Below, piece after piece: positions 55,500 to 64,000 of a DNA stretch of 64,000 nt. Below the pieces are notes generated by a model. The model searched no databases. It was given only the letters and a program-made list of their open reading frames with translations, and had not been told where the DNA came from. The DNA is from Kosakonia oryzendophytica. GTDB lineage: Bacteria > Pseudomonadota > Gammaproteobacteria > Enterobacterales > Enterobacteriaceae. Location of the stretch: contig NZ_FMAY01000001.1 in assembly GCF_900094925.1 (NCBI RefSeq), positions 1 through 64,000 on the forward strand. Reading direction: 5' to 3'. Each line of letters starts with the position of its first letter. Within the stretch, counting starts at the first letter, position 1. The translations under genes and the position numbers were made by a program.

Positions 55500-57278
55500 A
55501 TGCAATCCCCTTCACCGCTGCAAGCATTACGTGACCAGTTAGTTGCACTTGAGCTTGACGGCATCATCGTCCCACGCGCCGATGCTCATCAGAGTGAAAA
55601 CTGCGCACCGCATGACAATAAATTGCAGTGGCTGACCGGTTTCACCGGGTCGGCGGGCATGGCGCTGGTGTTGCGCGATAAAGCGCTTCTGTTTGTCGAC
55701 GGCCGCTACCAGGTGCAGGTGCGCAACGAGGTGGATCTGAGTGCGTTTGACATCCATCATTTGCACAACGAGCCGCTGGATCAGTGGCTTAATGCTTCAC
55801 TGCCCGCCGGGAGCCGCATCGGGTTTGAGCCGTTACTGATGGTTAACAGCCAGTATCAGGCGCTGAGCGCGACGCACTGCCGGTTAATCGCGTTAACCAC
55901 CGATCCGTTTGATGCTATCTGGCACGATCGCCCGGCAGCTCCGTGTGGGGCTATCCGCGAAATGCCGGTTGCGATCAGCGGTGAAAGCAGCGCCGACAAA
56001 CGTGCGCGAGTTGCCCGTGTGCTGGCGGAAAAAGGGGCGGATTTTCTCGCTATCACCCTGCCGGACAATATTGCCTGGCTGTTGAACATTCGTGGATCGG
56101 ATATCGAGATGAACCCGGTGGCGCACTCTTTTGCCCTGCTGAGCCGCGACGGCGAGGTGGAGTGGTTTGTGGCGCCACCCAAGACAGCCACACTTTCCGC
56201 CGCGCTCATCTCCACGCTGACGCTCAACGATGTTGACGCCTTCCTGCCCCGTTGCCAGCAGGTTGCGGCGGGCAAAAAGATCCTGCTCGACGGCGATTTC
56301 GCGCCTGTCGCACTACGTTTCGCCATTGAACAGCACGGCGGTGAGGCGCTGTGGGGCGCCGATCCGATTACCTTTATCAAAGCGCATAAAAACGCGGTTG
56401 AGCTGGCGGGTTACCGTGAAAGCCATCAGCAGGACGGCGCTGCATGGGTTAACTTTCTGGCCTGGCTGGCGCAGGAAGTCCCGGCCCGCGAAGCAGCCGG
56501 CAACCCGGTGACGGAACTGGAAGCTCAGCAAAAACAGCTCGAGTTCCGCCAGCGGCAGCCCGGTTTTATTGAGCAAAGCTTCAGCACCATTTCCGCCTCC
56601 GCCAGCAATGCCGCCATGTGCCACTATCACAGCAGCGAAAAAACCAACCTGCCGATTACCCGAGCTCATCTCTATCTCAATGACTCCGGTGGTCAGTACC
56701 AGAACGGTACAACCGACGCCACGCGTACCTTGTCATTTGGCCCGGTAGATCCCCAGCAACGCCTGCACTATACCGCTGTGCTGAAAGGCTTTTTGTCGAT
56801 GTTCACCCTGCAATTTCCGAGCGGTACGCACGGGCATCAACTGGATGCCTTTGCCCGCCGTGCCCTCTGGGATTTAGGGCTGGATTTTGATCACGGCACC
56901 GGCCATGGCGTGGGCCACCAGTTGCTGATCCACGAGCAGCCACAGCGTATTGCCAAAAAGGTCAACCCATGGCCACTGTCTGCGGGCAATATCATGACCA
57001 TCGAACCGGGTTATTACCTGGCCGATCGCTACGGTATTCGCATCGAAAACCAGGTGGAAGTGGTGGAAAGCCAGCCGGGTTTCTGCCGCTTTGCGTCGCT
57101 GACGCTGATCCCTATCGATTTAAGCCTGGTCGAATGGAATCTGCTCAGTGAACAAGAGCAGCAGTGGCTGGATGATTATCATCAGCAGGTTCGCGACACG
57201 CTATCGCCGCGGGTCGACAGCGAGGCCCGCCCGTGGCTGTTTGCCGCCACCGCGCCACTGCGCGTTCAGGCCGGGTGA
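55500..57278 (+). CDS. M24-family Xaa-Pro aminopeptidase
   Basis: Metal-dependent aminopeptidase P of the three-domain type (two creatinase-like N-terminal domains, then the pita-bread M24 domain and a C-terminal extension), 592 residues. Metal ligands are recognisable: Asp residues in YLNDSGGQY and TTDATRT near 397-410, His in HGTGHGVGHQL near 467, Glu in TIEPGYYL near 501 and Glu in ENQVEV near 518. The ATG at 55500 has AAAGGA seven bases upstream; an in-frame ATG at 55482 overlapping the amn stop lacks a ribosome site. It is longer than E. coli PepP (about 440 residues) and is not its orthologue. Confidence 0.88.
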   Translation: MQSPSPLQALRDQLVALELDGIIVPRADAHQSENCAPHDNKLQWLTGFTGSAGMALVLRDKALLFVDGRYQVQVRNEVDLSAFDIHHLHNEPLDQWLNASLPAGSRIGFEPLLMVNSQYQALSATHCRLIALTTDPFDAIWHDRPAAPCGAIREMPVAISGESSADKRARVARVLAEKGADFLAITLPDNIAWLLNIRGSDIEMNPVAHSFALLSRDGEVEWFVAPPKTATLSAALISTLTLNDVDAFLPRCQQVAAGKKILLDGDFAPVALRFAIEQHGGEALWGADPITFIKAHKNAVELAGYRESHQQDGAAWVNFLAWLAQEVPAREAAGNPVTELEAQQKQLEFRQRQPGFIEQSFSTISASASNAAMCHYHSSEKTNLPITRAHLYLNDSGGQYQNGTTDATRTLSFGPVDPQQRLHYTAVLKGFLSMFTLQFPSGTHGHQLDAFARRALWDLGLDFDHGTGHGVGHQLLIHEQPQRIAKKVNPWPLSAGNIMTIEPGYYLADRYGIRIENQVEVVESQPGFCRFASLTLIPIDLSLVEWNLLSEQEQQWLDDYHQQVRDTLSPRVDSEARPWLFAATAPLRVQAG

Positions 57279-57295
57279 CGCCGCCATCAACAGAT

Positions 57296-57322
57296 AAAGG
57301 GGCGCGGATGCGCCCTTTTTTT
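57296..57322 (+). terminator. Terminator after amn-peptidase
   Basis: GGGGCGC (57299-57305) pairs with GCGCCC (57310-57315) around GGAT and is followed by seven T residues. Confidence 0.9.
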
Positions 57323-57326
57323 ACGC

Positions 57327-57938
57327 TCATGCCTGTTCTTTAGCGCCGCCCCACCCCGCTCTTTCCTGCGCAAGAAACCCGGTGGCGACAGCATGACACA
57401 ACGCCGCTTCCTGCCCGATCCCGGTATCGTCATCGTAGTAAATACCGGAGAGCCCCAGTCCCATCAGACACAGCATGTGCAACACGCGCAATGCGCGCAC
57501 CTCCGGCGTGGCATCAGGATGAACAACAATACAGGGCGCAGTGGCGAACGCTATCACCATCCCCTGAGGATCTTCCCCCGGACGCTGCGGTATTCCCTCC
57601 TGATCCGGTTTAACCACGCGAATACCAAGCGCCCTGATATGCTGCACCAAACACTCAAAATAGGATTCGCTATCCACATGCTTCGGCTCCTCATCCACCG
57701 CCAGATAGCACCGGAGCGATTCCACAATCGCCTGCGCGTTACTGTCGGCGCACAAAGAGCCGACAAACGGGTTTGCACGACTCTCCGGTTGCCGCAGTTG
57801 TTCAAGGCGCTGAAGCTGCGACTGATACCACGGGTGGCGCTGCATGTCAGACAACAGTTCATGAAAACTCGCCGCCCCCATGTCGCCCCGTTGCATAAAC
57901 TCTCGCATTTTTTCCGTCACAAATTCACTGTTCTTCAT
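57327..57938 (-). CDS. Conserved hypothetical protein, family not recognised
   Basis: A 203-residue protein with no signal peptide. I do not recognise its family. It opens with a charged helix (MKNSEFVTEKMREFMQRGD), has a middle part with DEEPKHVDSESYFECLVQHIRAL-type alternating sequence, and a hydrophobic C-terminal helix (RALRVLHMLCLMGLGLSGIYY) before an acidic DDDTGIGQEAALCHA stretch. The ATG at 57938, eight bases after AGGAAGG, is preferred over an in-frame extension to 58121. It is convergent with the peptidase gene and divergent from ydiL. Confidence 0.75.
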   Translation of the reverse strand: MKNSEFVTEKMREFMQRGDMGAASFHELLSDMQRHPWYQSQLQRLEQLRQPESRANPFVGSLCADSNAQAIVESLRCYLAVDEEPKHVDSESYFECLVQHIRALGIRVVKPDQEGIPQRPGEDPQGMVIAFATAPCIVVHPDATPEVRALRVLHMLCLMGLGLSGIYYDDDTGIGQEAALCHAVATGFLAQERAGWGGAKEQA

Positions 57939-58204
57939 GGTGATTACCTTCCTGTGGTCATCAGATAAAAAGAGTATTGTCATAGCAGAAATAACCCTAT
58001 TAATTTCATCGCGCTGTGGCAAATATCTTCGCATTGCACTGCGTAATAAAGGCAAATTCTTCGGCCTTGCTTCCAGAATCCAGCGTTTTAATTTACAGGC
58101 TGATAACAAATAATATTGCACAAGATCCTGTGACTCTGTTCAATATGCGTTCTGTGTATTCATGTTATTTATGCGTAATCGTTTTTACATGAAGCAATTA
58201 AATG

Positions 58205-58561
58205 ATGAACGCATATGAATTGCAGGCATTACGCCATATTTTCGCCATGACCGTTGAAGAGTGCGCCATCTGGATAGCACCAGATAACACCACAGCGGAA
58301 TGGCAGGCATGGGAAAATGGTGAGAAAGCGATCCCGGCGGATATTGTTGCAAAATTACTGGAACTGAGAAAAAAAAGACAAACTCACATCAACGCCCTTA
58401 TCAGCCGAATAAATAATCGTATTGGCAATAATACGATGCGTTTTTTCGCGGATTTAGCCGCTTTTCAGACAGTATATCGTGATGGCGATTATCTGGACTG
58501 GAAAGTTTATCAGTCGGTGGCTGCCGAACTCTATGCACACGATCTGGAACATCTGTGTTAA
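58205..58561 (+). CDS. ydiL: YdiL-family DNA-binding-like protein
   Basis: A 118-residue protein that matches E. coli YdiL over its whole length (MNAYELQALRHIFAMTVEECA; later NRIGNNTMRFFADLAAFQ and YQSVAAELYAHDLE). The first half has a helix-turn-helix-like pattern (VEECAIWIAPDNTTAEWQAWENG), as in DUF1870/XRE-like proteins; function unknown. Two adjacent ATG codons (58202, 58205) could start it; the second gives the E. coli length. Same neighbour, ydiM, as in E. coli. Confidence 0.9.
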   Translation: MNAYELQALRHIFAMTVEECAIWIAPDNTTAEWQAWENGEKAIPADIVAKLLELRKKRQTHINALISRINNRIGNNTMRFFADLAAFQTVYRDGDYLDWKVYQSVAAELYAHDLEHLC

Positions 58562-58620
58562 CGCGTTTGGTCCGCTCACGCCACTGACGATTCATTTTAC
58601 CGTCACGCAGTACACACAAG

Positions 58621-59841
58621 ATGAAAAATACCTATCTCTCTACTGCATTGGGTCTCTATCTGAATTACCTGGTGCATGGCATGGGGGTCATTCTGATGAG
58701 CCTCAATATGTCCTCGCTCGAACTCCAGTGGCAGACCAACGCGGCCGGTGTCTCTGTGGTGATTTCGTCGCTCGGTATTGGCCGGTTAAGCGTCCTGTTT
58801 TTCTCCGGTGTCTTGTCCGATAAGTTCGGTCGACGACCGTTTATTATCTTTGGCATGATCTGCTACCTCACGTTTTTTCTCGGCATCATTAATACACACA
58901 ACATTCTCGTGGCCTACGCCTTTGGCTTTGTCGCCGGGATTGCCAACAGCTTTCTGGATGCCGGAACCTACCCAAGCCTGATGGAGGCATTTCCACGCGC
59001 ACCCGGCACCGCGAATGTGCTGATCAAAGCGTTTATTTCCGCAGGACAGTTTCTGTTACCGCTGATCATCAGCCTGTTGGTGTGGGCAGAACTGTGGTTT
59101 GGCTGGTCCTTTTTGATTGCCGCGGCCATTATGCTCCTCAACGGCGTGTTTTTGCTGCGCTGCACGTTTCCTCCTCACCAAGGGCGTCAGGTTACAGCCG
59201 CCAGACCGGCGCCAGACTGCGCGGCGCCGCCTGTTAAACACCGCTGCTCGGTTATCGATCTCGCCAGCTATACGCTGTATGGCTATGTGGCAATGACCAC
59301 GTTTTATCTTATCAGTCAGTGGCTTGCACAGTACGGCCAGTTTGTGGTGGGTCTGTCTTATACCGCATCCATCAAACTGCTCAGCGTGTACACCTGTGGA
59401 TCGCTGCTCTGCGTATTGATTACTGCTCCGCTGGTACGGAAAACCGCCAGAACCATGGCCCTGTTAATTCTGTACACCTTCATGTCGTTTGTGGCGTTAT
59501 TGACGGTGTGCCTCCATCCCAGCGTATATGTGGTGGTGATTTTTTCATTTGTCATTGGCTTCTCCTCGGCAGGCGGGGTCGTGCAGATTGGCCTGACGCT
59601 GATGGCAGCCCGCTTTCCGCATGCCAAAGGCAAAGCCACCGGTATTTATTACAGCGCGGGAAGCATCGCCACCTTTACCATCCCGTTAATCACAGCACGC
59701 CTCTCGGAGCACAGCATTGCCGATATTATGTGGTTTGATACCGCCATTGCCGCTGTTGGTTTTCTGCTGGCACTGTTTATTGGTCTGCGCAGCCGGATGG
59801 AATCCCGGCGTTTAGTCCATATATCACCGCTCGCGGAATAA
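58621..59841 (+). CDS. ydiM: MFS transporter YdiM
   Basis: Twelve-span major facilitator transporter, 406 residues, beginning MKNTYLSTALGLYLNYLVHGMG. The MFS loop 2-3 signature is GVLSDKFGRRPFIIFG near residue 62, repeated in degenerate form in the second half. It sits upstream of ydiN and the shikimate/quinate dehydrogenase gene, so transport of an aromatic-pathway compound is plausible but unproven. The ribosome-binding site is weak. Confidence 0.9.
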   Translation: MKNTYLSTALGLYLNYLVHGMGVILMSLNMSSLELQWQTNAAGVSVVISSLGIGRLSVLFFSGVLSDKFGRRPFIIFGMICYLTFFLGIINTHNILVAYAFGFVAGIANSFLDAGTYPSLMEAFPRAPGTANVLIKAFISAGQFLLPLIISLLVWAELWFGWSFLIAAAIMLLNGVFLLRCTFPPHQGRQVTAARPAPDCAAPPVKHRCSVIDLASYTLYGYVAMTTFYLISQWLAQYGQFVVGLSYTASIKLLSVYTCGSLLCVLITAPLVRKTARTMALLILYTFMSFVALLTVCLHPSVYVVVIFSFVIGFSSAGGVVQIGLTLMAARFPHAKGKATGIYYSAGSIATFTIPLITARLSEHSIADIMWFDTAIAAVGFLLALFIGLRSRMESRRLVHISPLAE

Positions 59842-60105
59842 CCTGCCGGGTTGCCCATGCAATATTGTTGAGGCTCTTCTGCAAAATAATACGGACGTTA
59901 TTTACCGTCTTAATCGCTCACGCCGGAAACCGCATTAAAGGCAATTCACATCACATTTTACCCTGCAATAAACCTGGCAAATTAAACGCCATGCTATGTA
60001 TGTCCGGCCACAGCAACCACGTACAGTAATCACTAAACTCGCTGCCAGATATCACAGTGACAGGCGCGGGAGAACAAATTTAAAATTAGCATGGAGCTGT
60101 GAATA

Positions 60106-61341
60106 ATGTCTCAGAATAAGGCTTTCAGCACCCCTTTTATCCTCGCCGTTATCTGTATCTATCTCAGTTATTTTTTACACGGGATAAGTGTTATCACGCT
60201 GGCTCAAAATATGACGTCGCTGGCGGCAAAATTTTCCACCGACAATGCAGGCATTGCTTATTTAATTTCCGGCATCGGTCTTGGCCGACTGGTCAGTATT
60301 CTCTTCTTTGGTGTAATTTCCGACAAGTTCGGCCGCAGGGCGGTAATTCTGTTAGGCGTTGTCTTATATATGTGTTTTTTCTTTGGTATTCCCGCCAGCC
60401 CGAACCTGATGGTGGCCTTTGTTCTGGCCGTCTGCGTCGGTGTCGCCAACTCGGCACTGGATACTGGCGGCTACCCAGCGCTGATGGAGTGTTTCCCGAC
60501 AGCCTCCGGCTCGGCGGTGATCCTGGTGAAAGCGATGGTCTCCTTCGGGCAGATGCTCTATCCCATGATCGTCAGCTGTATGCTGCTCAATCATATCTGG
60601 TACGGCTATGGCGTCATCATTCCGGGCGTGCTGTTTGTGCTTATCACCCTGCTGCTGTTGAAAAGCCGCTTTCCCGGTCAGCAGGTGGACGCCAGTGTCG
60701 CCAAAGCATTACCGCAAATGAACAGCAAACCGCTGCCGTGGCTGGAAGGCGTCGCGTCGGTACTGTTTGGCGTTGCCGCCTTCTCGACATTCTACGTCAT
60801 CGTGGTGTGGATGCCGAAGTACGCCATGGCATTTGCCGGCATGGTGGAATCCGACGCACTGAAAACCATCTCCTACTACAGCATGGGATCGCTGCTGTGC
60901 GTGTTTATCTTCGCCGTGCTGTTGAAAAAAGCCGTGCGCCCTATCTGGGCTAACGTCTTTAACGCCGGCCTGGCGACGCTGACCGCAGCGGTTATCTATT
61001 TATACCCGTCGCCGCTGGTGTGTAATGCCGGTGCTTTTGTTATCGGCTTTTCCGCCGCGGGCGGCATTCTGCAACTCGGTGTGTCCGTCATGTCGGAGTT
61101 CTTCCCGAAAAGCAAAGCCAAAGTCACCAGCGTTTATATGATGATGGGCGGACTGGCAAACTTTGTTATTCCGCTGATCACCGGTTACCTCTCAACGATT
61201 GGCCTGCAATACATCATCGCGCTGGACTTCGTTTTTGCGCTGCTGGCCTTCATCACCGCGCTCATTGTTTTCGTCCGCTACTACCGCGTATTCAATATTC
61301 CAAAAAACGATGTGCGGTTCGGCGAACGCTATTTTCAATAA
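60106..61341 (+). CDS. ydiN: MFS transporter YdiN
   Basis: Twelve-span MFS transporter, 411 residues, paralogous to YdiM (shared GVISDKFGRRAVILLG near residue 68 and ANSALDTGGYPALME near 118). ATGs and GGAG before the start are clear. It is followed 38 bases later by ydiB, which suggests co-transcription and hence import of shikimate, quinate or a related compound. That substrate is inference. Confidence 0.9.
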   Translation: MSQNKAFSTPFILAVICIYLSYFLHGISVITLAQNMTSLAAKFSTDNAGIAYLISGIGLGRLVSILFFGVISDKFGRRAVILLGVVLYMCFFFGIPASPNLMVAFVLAVCVGVANSALDTGGYPALMECFPTASGSAVILVKAMVSFGQMLYPMIVSCMLLNHIWYGYGVIIPGVLFVLITLLLLKSRFPGQQVDASVAKALPQMNSKPLPWLEGVASVLFGVAAFSTFYVIVVWMPKYAMAFAGMVESDALKTISYYSMGSLLCVFIFAVLLKKAVRPIWANVFNAGLATLTAAVIYLYPSPLVCNAGAFVIGFSAAGGILQLGVSVMSEFFPKSKAKVTSVYMMMGGLANFVIPLITGYLSTIGLQYIIALDFVFALLAFITALIVFVRYYRVFNIPKNDVRFGERYFQ

Positions 61342-61379
61342 ACAGCTTCGATTCACGATAAAAATTCAAGGAGTCTATT

Positions 61380-62246
61380 ATGGATGTTACTGCTAAATAT
61401 GAACTGATTGGGCTGATGGCCTACCCCATCAGACACAGCCTGTCTCCGGAAATGCAAAATAAAGCGCTGGAAAAAGCCGGACTGCCTTATACCTATATGG
61501 CATTTGAAGTCGATAACACGACCTTTGCAAACGCCATTGCCGGGTTAAAAGCCTTAAAAATGCGTGGTACCGGGGTTTCCATGCCCAATAAACAGCTGGC
61601 ATGCGACTATGTTGATGAATTAACCCCGGCGGCAAAACTGGTCGGTGCCATTAATACCATTGTTAACGATGATGGTTACCTGCGCGGCTACAATACCGAT
61701 GGCACAGGACATATTCGCGCCATCAAAGAGAGCGGTTTCGATATCAAAGGCAAAACCATGGTGCTGCTGGGTGCCGGGGGCGCGTCCACTGCGATTGGCG
61801 CGCAGGCGGCTATTGAAGGCATTAAAGAGATTAAACTGTTTAACCGCCGGGACGACTTCTTTGAAAAAGCCGTCGCCTTCGCCAAACGGGTTAACGAAAA
61901 CACCGATTGCGTGGTCACCGTGACAGACCTTGAAGATCAGAACGCCTTTGCGGCAGCCCTCGCCACAGCGGATATTCTCACCAACGGCACCAAGGTCGGC
62001 ATGAAACCGATGGAAAATGCGTCACTCATCAGCGATGTCAGCCTGCTGCGCCCGGGATTGTTGGTCACCGAATGCGTTTATAACCCGCATATCACGAAGT
62101 TATTGCAGCAGGCGCAACAAGCCGGTTGCAAAACAATTGACGGTTACGGCATGTTGTTATGGCAAGGGGCTGAACAGTTCAAGCTGTGGACCGGCAAAGA
62201 GTTCCCTCTGGAATACGTGAAACAGGTCATGGGCTTCGAAGCCTGA
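61380..62246 (+). CDS. ydiB: Quinate/shikimate dehydrogenase YdiB
   Basis: NAD(P)-dependent oxidoreductase acting on shikimate and quinate. The 288-residue product matches E. coli YdiB in length. Substrate-site elements are [16 protein letters not shown] near residue 22, the catalytic Lys in [17 protein letters not shown] near residue 71 and Asp in YNTDGTGH near residue 107. The Rossmann motif is [14 protein letters not shown] near residue 132. AAGGAG precedes the ATG. Confidence 0.95.
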   Translation: MDVTAKYELIGLMAYPIRHSLSPEMQNKALEKAGLPYTYMAFEVDNTTFANAIAGLKALKMRGTGVSMPNKQLACDYVDELTPAAKLVGAINTIVNDDGYLRGYNTDGTGHIRAIKESGFDIKGKTMVLLGAGGASTAIGAQAAIEGIKEIKLFNRRDDFFEKAVAFAKRVNENTDCVVTVTDLEDQNAFAAALATADILTNGTKVGMKPMENASLISDVSLLRPGLLVTECVYNPHITKLLQQAQQAGCKTIDGYGMLLWQGAEQFKLWTGKEFPLEYVKQVMGFEA

Positions 62247-62271
62247 CAGGCTGGTGAATAAAAGGTACTCA

Positions 62272-63030
62272 ATGAAAACCGTAACCGTAAAAAACCTCGT
62301 GATTGGCGAAGGGGCACCCAGAATTATTGTGTCGTTAATGGGAAAAGATATCGCCAGTGTGAAATCTGAAGCGCAGAGCTATCGCGACGCGGATTTCGAT
62401 ATCCTCGAATGGCGCGTCGACCATTTCGCCAATGTAGCCTCAGTTGAGGCCGTGCTGGAAGCGGCATCCGCCATCCGTACGATCATCACGGATAAACCGC
62501 TGCTGTTTACCTTCCGCAGCGCCAAAGAAGGCGGCGAGCAGGCGTTATCGGCTGAGCAGTACATTGCGCTGAACCGTGCGGCAGTCGATAGCGGCCTGGT
62601 GGATATGATCGATCTGGAGCTGTTTACCGGTGACGAACTGGTCAAAACCACCGTGGAACATGCACACGCGAAAAATGTGAAAGTCATTATGTCCAATCAT
62701 GACTTCCATAAAACACCGCCGGCGGAGGAGATCGTTCAGCGCCTGCGGAAAATGCAGCAGCTTGGCGCAGATATCCCCAAAATCGCACTGATGCCGCAAA
62801 ACAAAACCGATGTCCTGACGCTGCTCACCGCGACGCTGGAGATGCATGAGCGCTATGCTGACCGACCTATCATCACCATGTCGATGTCTAAAACCGGCGT
62901 AATTTCACGTCTGGCGGGTGAGGTGTTCGGGTCTGCGGCTACCTTTGGCGCGGTAAAAAAAGCCTCTGCACCGGGCCAAATATCCGTTAGTGACCTGCGA
63001 ACAGTATTAACGGTATTGCATCAGGCTTAA
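62272..63030 (+). CDS. aroD: Type I 3-dehydroquinate dehydratase AroD
   Basis: Third step of the shikimate pathway, dehydrating 3-dehydroquinate to 3-dehydroshikimate through a Schiff base. The 252-residue product equals the E. coli length. Catalytic residues are seen: Glu in DLELFTGDE, His143 in [10 protein letters not shown] and the Schiff-base Lys170 in [13 protein letters not shown]. The ATG at 62272 ([14 protein letters not shown]) is favoured over one 18 bases upstream. It directly follows ydiB, so import, quinate oxidation and dehydration may be coordinated. Confidence 0.97.
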   Translation: MKTVTVKNLVIGEGAPRIIVSLMGKDIASVKSEAQSYRDADFDILEWRVDHFANVASVEAVLEAASAIRTIITDKPLLFTFRSAKEGGEQALSAEQYIALNRAAVDSGLVDMIDLELFTGDELVKTTVEHAHAKNVKVIMSNHDFHKTPPAEEIVQRLRKMQQLGADIPKIALMPQNKTDVLTLLTATLEMHERYADRPIITMSMSKTGVISRLAGEVFGSAATFGAVKKASAPGQISVSDLRTVLTVLHQA

Positions 63031-63187
63031 TAAACCCAATTCAGGCGGGAATAAACATGCCCGCCCTTAATTAAAACAAATGACCGGACGTGAATATTTT
63101 CAATAAATATTCCGCGGATTCGTACGCCTTTATTTCGCTGCACGGCGAATAATGCGGCTACCCGCCCGGTTATTTCGAGGAGCGATG

Positions 63188-64000
63188 ATGAAACCTGAAA
63201 GACCCACACGCATTAATGGGCGTGTCACTGTGCTGTCTGCGCAGGACGCGGTGAATTATATTCCGGACGAAGCCACACTTTGTGTTTTAGGAGCAGGTGG
63301 CGGCATTCTTGAAGCCACCACATTAATTACCGCTTTAGCGGAGAAATATAAACAGACGCAAACACCGCGGAATCTTTCCCTCATCAGCCCGACCGGTCTG
63401 GGCGATCGCGCCGATCGTGGCATCAGCCCGCTGGCGCAGGAAGGTCTGGTGAAATGGGCGTTATGCGGGCACTGGGGGCAATCACCGCGCATCTCCGATC
63501 TGGCTGAGCAAGGAAAAATTGCTGCCTATAACTACCCACAGGGCATATTGACGCAGACATTGCGCGCCGCCGCCGCCCATCAGCCCGGCATTCTCAGTGA
63601 TATCGGTATCGGGACGTTCGTTGACCCCCGCCAGCAGGGCGGCAAGCTGAATGAGGTCACCAAAGAGGAACTGATCAAGCTGGTGGAGATCGATAACAAG
63701 GAGTACCTCTACTACAAAGCGATTGCGCCGGATATTGCCTTTATCCGCGCGACCACCTGCGACAGCGAAGGTTACGCTTCGTTTGAAGATGAAGTGATGT
63801 ATCTGGATGCGCTGGTGCTGGCCCAGGCTGTGCATAACAACGGCGGCATCGTGATGATGCAGGTGCAGAAAATGGTGAAAAAAGCCACCCTGCATCCCAA
63901 ATCAGTGCGTATCCCCGGCTACCTGGTGGATATTGTGGTCATTGACCCAAACCAGACGCAGCTGTACGGCGGAGCGCCGGTGAACCGCTTTATCTCTGGC
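63188..64000 (+). CDS. ydiF: Acetate CoA-transferase YdiF, N-terminal half (runs off the window)
   Basis: Family I CoA-transferase (SCOT-like); the E. coli enzyme transfers CoA to short-chain acids. The 271 residues present begin MKPERPTRINGRVTVLSAQDAV and closely follow E. coli YdiF (CVLGAGGGILEATTLI near residue 33, SPTGLGDRADRGISPLAQEG near 65, IGTFVDPRQQGGKLNEVT near 140). The catalytic Glu of the second half lies beyond the window. AGGAGCG precedes two adjacent ATG codons; the second is used. Confidence 0.93.
   Translation, partial: MKPERPTRINGRVTVLSAQDAVNYIPDEATLCVLGAGGGILEATTLITALAEKYKQTQTPRNLSLISPTGLGDRADRGISPLAQEGLVKWALCGHWGQSPRISDLAEQGKIAAYNYPQGILTQTLRAAAAHQPGILSDIGIGTFVDPRQQGGKLNEVTKEELIKLVEIDNKEYLYYKAIAPDIAFIRATTCDSEGYASFEDEVMYLDALVLAQAVHNNGGIVMMQVQKMVKKATLHPKSVRIPGYLVDIVVIDPNQTQLYGGAPVNRFISG

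Overview
The window is chromosomal DNA of an enterobacterium close to Citrobacter, Escherichia and Salmonella. Most proteins look like near-orthologues of Escherichia coli K-12 proteins in length and motifs, and long stretches follow the E. coli order (fliC/fliDST-amyA-yedDEF-fliE-fliFGHIJK-fliLMNOPQR-rcsA-dsrB-yodD-dsrA-yedP-dgcQ-yodC-yedI-yedA-vsr-yedJ, then serU-mtfA-asn-cbl-nac-asn, then amn). Genus is an inference; Citrobacter fits best because the backbone is E. coli-like while several gene blocks sit elsewhere than in E. coli.

Layout. 1-2.7 kb: flagellin start, the fliDST filament-cap/chaperone genes and two sigma-28 promoters. 2.8-6.9 kb: cytoplasmic alpha-amylase, lipoprotein YedD, the YedE-YedF sulfur/selenium pair and a VOC protein. 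7.0-18.3 kb: fliE and the fliF-K and fliL-R operons (MS ring, C ring, export gate, ATPase, hook-length ruler). 18.3-26.2 kb: rcsA with an RcsAB box, the DsrA small RNA, a diguanylate cyclase, small conserved proteins, and vsr without its usual partner dcm. 26.2-42.5 kb: an accessory island with no E. coli counterpart. 42.5-46.1 kb: tRNA-Ser(CGA), mtfA, and cbl-nac bracketed by two identical tRNA-Asn genes. 46.2-51.4 kb: a secreted chorismate mutase and a lactate permease-lutABC operon. 51.8-57.3 kb: a small FliA-driven YjfB-like motility protein, an AcuR/AcuI-like pair, amn and an M24 peptidase. 57.3-64 kb: an unknown gene, then the ydiL-ydiM-ydiN-ydiB-aroD-ydiF shikimate/quinate block, cut off in ydiF.

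The island is the most unusual part. It reads leftwards as one apparent operon: an AAA+ ATPase of the type found in extracellular contractile injection systems (eCIS, Pvc15/Afp15-like), a DUF4255 protein (Pvc16/Afp16-like), then two giant paralogues of 1969 and 2077 residues. Both giants have basic, disordered N-termini, a conserved RVKR site before a low-complexity linker, a central membrane hairpin, and a C-terminal HExxH zinc-protease motif. The second also carries a Cys-His-Asp papain-like segment that the first lacks. No tube, sheath, baseplate or spike gene is visible. This looks like the cargo end of an eCIS locus standing alone, or a new use of its ATPase/cap pair.

Themes: flagellar assembly dominates the left third and reappears through a perfect sigma-28 promoter at 51.8 kb; nitrogen control appears at nac (sigma-54 promoter plus NtrC site); shikimate-pathway chemistry appears twice (secreted chorismate mutase; ydiB/aroD).
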